From positions 1 through 5,706 of the forward strand of contig PXQK01000178.1 in the NCBI GenBank assembly GCA_003022085.1: a DNA stretch of 5,706 nucleotides. Direction: 5' to 3'. Under the pieces are notes generated by a model. It made no database searches. It was not told the origin of the DNA and worked only from the letters and a program-made list of their open reading frames with translations. Shown piece after piece: positions 5,622-5,706 of this stretch (positions within the stretch are counted from its first letter, which is position 1; each line of letters opens with the position of its first letter). The stretch is from Halobacteriales archaeon QH_10_65_19. GTDB taxonomy: Archaea > Halobacteriota > Halobacteria > Halobacteriales > Haloarculaceae. The position numbers and the translations under genes are program-made.

Positions 5622-5700
5622 CGACTGCGTTCACTCCGTCGTCCGAGAATCGAAGATTCTCGTGATCACGAAAATCGAAGATTTTCGAACGACTGCGCTC
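5622..5700 (+). repeat. Direct repeat CGACTGCGYTC flanking the hairpin cluster
   Basis: CGACTGCGTTC (5622-5632) and CGACTGCGCTC (5690-5700) differ at a single base and bracket the two hairpins. Their placement suggests that the hairpins and flanks form one repeat unit. Confidence 0.5.
5644..5687. repeat. Two matched 8-bp-stem hairpins around a 10-base palindrome
   Basis: Hairpin 1 is CGAGAATC (5644-5651), loop GAA, GATTCTCG (5655-5662). Hairpin 2 is CGAAAATC (5669-5676), loop GAA, GATTTTCG (5680-5687). The palindrome CGTGATCACG (5661-5670) joins them. The two stems differ at one base pair, G-C in the first and A-T in the second, so pairing is kept. Stems, loop sequence and symmetry are all direct observations. 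I recall similar short palindromes between genes in other haloarchaea, but their function is not established to my knowledge. Confidence 0.85.
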
Positions 5701-5706
5701 GGCTCA

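Larger units (their letters stand above)
5445..5706. other. Gene-free right end with AT-rich motif and repeats
   Basis: No frame on either strand is supported as coding here. The stretch contains the GATACGG copies, a TATA-like CTCTATAGCG near 5544-5553, an AT-rich patch (AGAAAAGAATTTGAACT, about 5575-5591), and then the inverted-repeat cluster at 5644-5687 flanked by two CGACTGCGYTC copies. It has the look of haloarchaeal intergenic repeat sequence and may lead into a different kind of region beyond the window. Confidence 0.5.

Noticed and set aside
5644..5687. CRISPR-like repeats
   Set aside because: There are only two units, 25 bases apart, and the sequence between the stems is a fixed 6-base palindromic core, not a variable spacer. 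No cas genes are nearby.

Overview
The window looks like a haloarchaeal chromosome (class Halobacteria). GC is high with strong G/C third-position bias, the proteins are very acidic, most starts look leaderless with a TATA-like element about 22-30 bases upstream, and several proteins belong to families I know mainly from haloarchaea. All family assignments are by eye from motifs; no database search was run.

Layout from left to right: (1) a short + strand gene (53-268) resembling the haloarchaeal DUF7130 'rubredoxin-like' family but without its zinc ribbon, with a perfect 16-base inverted repeat upstream; (2) a convergent Nfu/NifU-type Fe-S protein gene (265-639, -) whose stop shares a CTAG with that gene; (3) a PfkB-family sugar kinase gene (801-1676, -) that keeps its catalytic end but lacks the N-terminal substrate-binding GG motif; (4) a roughly 400-base stretch (1677-2077) with the kinase and reductase promoters and only a doubtful small reading frame; (5) an intact aldo/keto reductase (2078-3061, +); (6) the C-terminal half of a DAO-family FAD oxidoreductase (3179-3733, -), a gene remnant; (7) a SnoaL/NTF2-like small protein (3812-4198, +); (8) an intact Drg/Obg-type GTPase with a TGS domain (4332-5444, +); (9) a 262-base gene-free right end carrying two matched hairpins around a central palindrome.

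The genes do not form an obvious pathway or operon. Strands alternate and nearly every gene has its own promoter-like element, so this reads as ordinary haloarchaeal housekeeping and metabolic sequence. I found no sign of a new multi-gene system. The most notable point is erosion: three neighbouring metabolic or redox-type genes have each lost a cofactor- or substrate-binding part (zinc ribbon, sugar-binding motif, FAD-binding half), two of them by apparently clean in-frame deletions. The palindrome at the left edge and the paired hairpins at the right edge are the main non-coding signals.
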